A stretch of DNA of 8,602 bases from Alphaproteobacteria bacterium (lineage in GTDB: Bacteria; Pseudomonadota; Alphaproteobacteria; Rhizobiales; Aestuariivirgaceae), in NCBI GenBank assembly GCA_005884715.1, contig VAZZ01000215.1, forward strand, positions 1,610 through 10,211. The letters run 5' to 3'. Shown here piece after piece: positions 7,281 through 8,602 of the stretch. Each line of letters starts with the position of its first letter. Positions within the stretch are counted from its first letter, which is position 1. The notes below the pieces were generated by a model. The model ran no database searches, was not told the origin of the DNA, and saw only the letters and a list, made by a program, of their open reading frames with translations. A program made the translations under genes and the position numbers.

Positions 7281-7421
7281 GTTTGTCCGCCTCTCCCGAT
7301 GAACGCCGCCACGGGCCCAAAATTCATCGCACAAGGCTTAGCGTCGGAACAATATTCTTTTCCGGGCTTGCGCTTCGATAAATCCAAAACCGGCTTCGCA
7401 GGCTGTATCAAGCGGTGAGAC
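7281..7421. other. Spacer between fabI and the flavoprotein gene
   Basis: This is a 141-nt gap with the flavoprotein ribosome binding site (GGAGAGG on the minus strand) at its left end. I see no convincing terminator behind fabI and no clear -35/-10 pair. The stretch 7382-7400 loosely resembles the core of the fabB-fabI palindromic element. Confidence 0.4.
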
Positions 7422-8240
7422 TCAGTCGTCGCCTTCCTCGAAGGCTCGCTTCAGGTCCTCGGGGCGTGGGGTCGAGATGATGTTGTAGCCCGAATCGACA
7501 TAATGGATTTCACCTGTCACCCCGCCAGACAGAGGCGACAGGAGATAAAGGGCGGCTCCCCCAAGCTCTTCCAGCGTCACAGTCCGGCGCAATGGCGAAT
7601 GCCGCTTCTGGAAACTGAACATGGCGCGCGCATCGCCAATGCCCGCCCCCGCCAGCGTGCGCATCGGGCCGGCTGAAATGGCATTCACCCTGATCCCTTG
7701 CGGCCCATAGTCGGCGGCTAGATAGCGCACCGATGATTCAAGTGCCGCCTTGGCGACGCCCATCACATTGTAGTTGGGCATCACCCGCATCGAGCCGCCA
7801 TAGGTGAGGGTCACCAGCGAACCGCCACTGGGCATCAAGGCCGCCGCCTTGCGGGCGACCTCGGTGAAAGAGAAGCACGAGATGATCATCGTGCGCACGA
7901 AATTGTCGCGGCTCGTATCGGCATATTTGCCCTTGAGCTCGGCCTTGTCGGAGAACGCGATGGCGTGAACGACGAAATCGATCGACGGCCAGGCTTTGGC
8001 AATGGCGCCAAAGACCTCGTCCACCGTCGCTGAATTTTCGACATCGCAAGGTAGAACCAGCTTCGAACCGACCGTCTCGGCGAGCGGCTTGACGCGCCGG
8101 CCAAAGGCTTCGCCCTGATAGGTGAAAGCGAGCTCGGCGCCCTGGTCATGCAGCGCCTTGGCAATGCCCCAGGCGATCGAATGATCATTGGCCACACCCA
8201 TGATGAGGCCGCGCCGGCCCTTCATCAATCCGTTTGTCAT
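7422..8240 (-). CDS. fabI: Enoyl-[acyl-carrier-protein] reductase (NADH) FabI
   Basis: FabI reduces the trans-2-enoyl-ACP double bond, the last step of each fatty-acid elongation cycle, in the cytosol. The 272-residue protein has the FabI-type cofactor loop GVANDHSIAWG (15-25), HAIAFSDK (92-99), the catalytic Tyr147, Tyr157 and Lys164 in YGGSMRVMPNYNVMGVAK, and AISAGPMRTLA (188-197). Length is normal and no lesion is seen. The positions matching E. coli Gly93 and Phe203 (triclosan contact and resistance sites) are Ala95 and Ala204. The ATG at 8240 gives the usual MTNGLMKGRRGL start; AGGGAG sits only 2 nt before it, unusually close, so Met6 (8225) remains a weak alternative. It lies 138 nt downstream of fabB in the same direction, matching the fabA-fabB-fabI order typical of Rhizobiales. 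Confidence 0.97.
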   Translation of the reverse strand: MTNGLMKGRRGLIMGVANDHSIAWGIAKALHDQGAELAFTYQGEAFGRRVKPLAETVGSKLVLPCDVENSATVDEVFGAIAKAWPSIDFVVHAIAFSDKAELKGKYADTSRDNFVRTMIISCFSFTEVARKAAALMPSGGSLVTLTYGGSMRVMPNYNVMGVAKAALESSVRYLAADYGPQGIRVNAISAGPMRTLAGAGIGDARAMFSFQKRHSPLRRTVTLEELGGAALYLLSPLSGGVTGEIHYVDSGYNIISTPRPEDLKRAFEEGDD

Positions 8241-8333
8241 AACTCCCTATGCTCCCGATCGCCTCAGACGGATTTGCCCGAAACGCTGTATCTGACCGCC
8301 GATTTTCGATTGGCGTTCCGTCTCTTTATCTGC

Positions 8334-8377
8334 GCATCGGATGATCCGAAAACCGCTTCGCACTTTCGGTACGATGC
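8334..8377. repeat. Imperfect palindromic intergenic element between fabB and fabI
   Basis: Nested complementary arms are GCATCG (8334-8339) with CGATGC (8372-8377), and CCGAAA (8346-8351) with TTTCGG (8364-8369), around ACCGCTTCGCAC. The element starts just past the fabB stop. Its wording (CCGAAAACCGCTTCGCACTTTCGG) resembles a dispersed Rhizobiales intergenic repeat that I recall from many genomes; copy number here cannot be checked. No T-run follows, so it is not a classical terminator. It may be an mRNA-stabilising or mobile-derived palindrome. Confidence 0.6.
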
Positions 8378-8378
8378 T

Positions 8379-8602
8379 CTAGCCGTTATAGCGTTGCAAG
8401 ACCAACGTCGCATTGGTGCCGCCAAAACCGAAGCTATTGGATATAGCCACATTGACGTCCACATCGTCCCGGCGCTCACGCACAATGGGGATATCGGCGA
8501 ATTCCGGATCGAGTTCCTCGATATTGGCGCTCTCGCAGATGAAGCCGTTCTTCATCATCAATAGGCAATAGATCGCCTCCTGCACGCCGGTCGCGCCCAG
8601 CG
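8379..8602 (-). CDS. fabB: 3-oxoacyl-[acyl-carrier-protein] synthase I FabB, C-terminal 73 residues (5' end beyond window)
   Basis: FabB condenses malonyl-ACP with acyl-ACP and is needed for unsaturated fatty acids in the FabA/FabB pathway. The visible tail begins LGATGVQEAIYCLL, continues through SANIEELDPEFAD, and has the thiolase-fold SNSFGFGGTNATLVL signature close to the end. It closes at YNG and TAG (8381-8379). The match is to FabB in detail (IEELD, LGA-GVQEAIY) rather than FabF. The catalytic Cys and both His residues lie upstream of the window; the second His would be a few residues before the first visible codon. fabI follows in the same direction. Confidence 0.93.
   Translation of the reverse strand, partial: LGATGVQEAIYCLLMMKNGFICESANIEELDPEFADIPIVRERRDDVDVNVAISNSFGFGGTNATLVLQRYNG

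Overview
The window reads as a chromosomal segment from an alphaproteobacterium, most likely Hyphomicrobiales (Rhizobiales). This is inferred from GC-rich coding sequence, a fabB-fabI pair next to dnaK-dnaJ, Rhizobiales-type intergenic palindromes, and an RpoH promoter of the alphaproteobacterial form (CTTG, 17 nt, CCTTATAT) in front of dnaK. No RNA gene, CRISPR array, transposase or phage gene was seen.

Layout in minus-strand transcription order, from the right edge leftwards. The 3' end of fabB (runs off at 8602) is followed, across a palindromic repeat-like spacer, by an intact fabI: fatty-acid elongation. Next is a trimethylamine-dehydrogenase-family flavoprotein gene (7280-5300) split into two frames by an apparent internal deletion. 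Facing it on the plus strand is an alkB-type dioxygenase gene (4628-5262) broken by an in-frame TAG and a short frameshifting deletion. Then comes the heat-shock operon dnaK-dnaJ (4441-1243), led by the RpoH promoter and carrying a perfect 13-bp hairpin between its two genes. After dnaJ lies a likely separate unit: two tandem DUF1330 genes running into dapB by a 4-nt ATGA overlap. dapB leaves the window at position 1.

How the genes relate: FabB and FabI condense and reduce fatty-acyl chains, DnaK and DnaJ fold proteins under heat-shock control, and DapB makes lysine and diaminopimelate precursors. The two broken genes are adjacent and convergent, so 4628-7280 looks like a decaying tract between intact housekeeping genes. 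A third, milder sign of erosion is the second DUF1330 gene, whose conserved N-terminal codons survive upstream of the usable ATG but whose expected start codon reads AAG.

I found no clearly new multi-gene system. The most useful observations are the two pseudogenes, the amine-pocket residues of the flavoprotein, the DUF1330-dapB coupling, and the intergenic palindromes.
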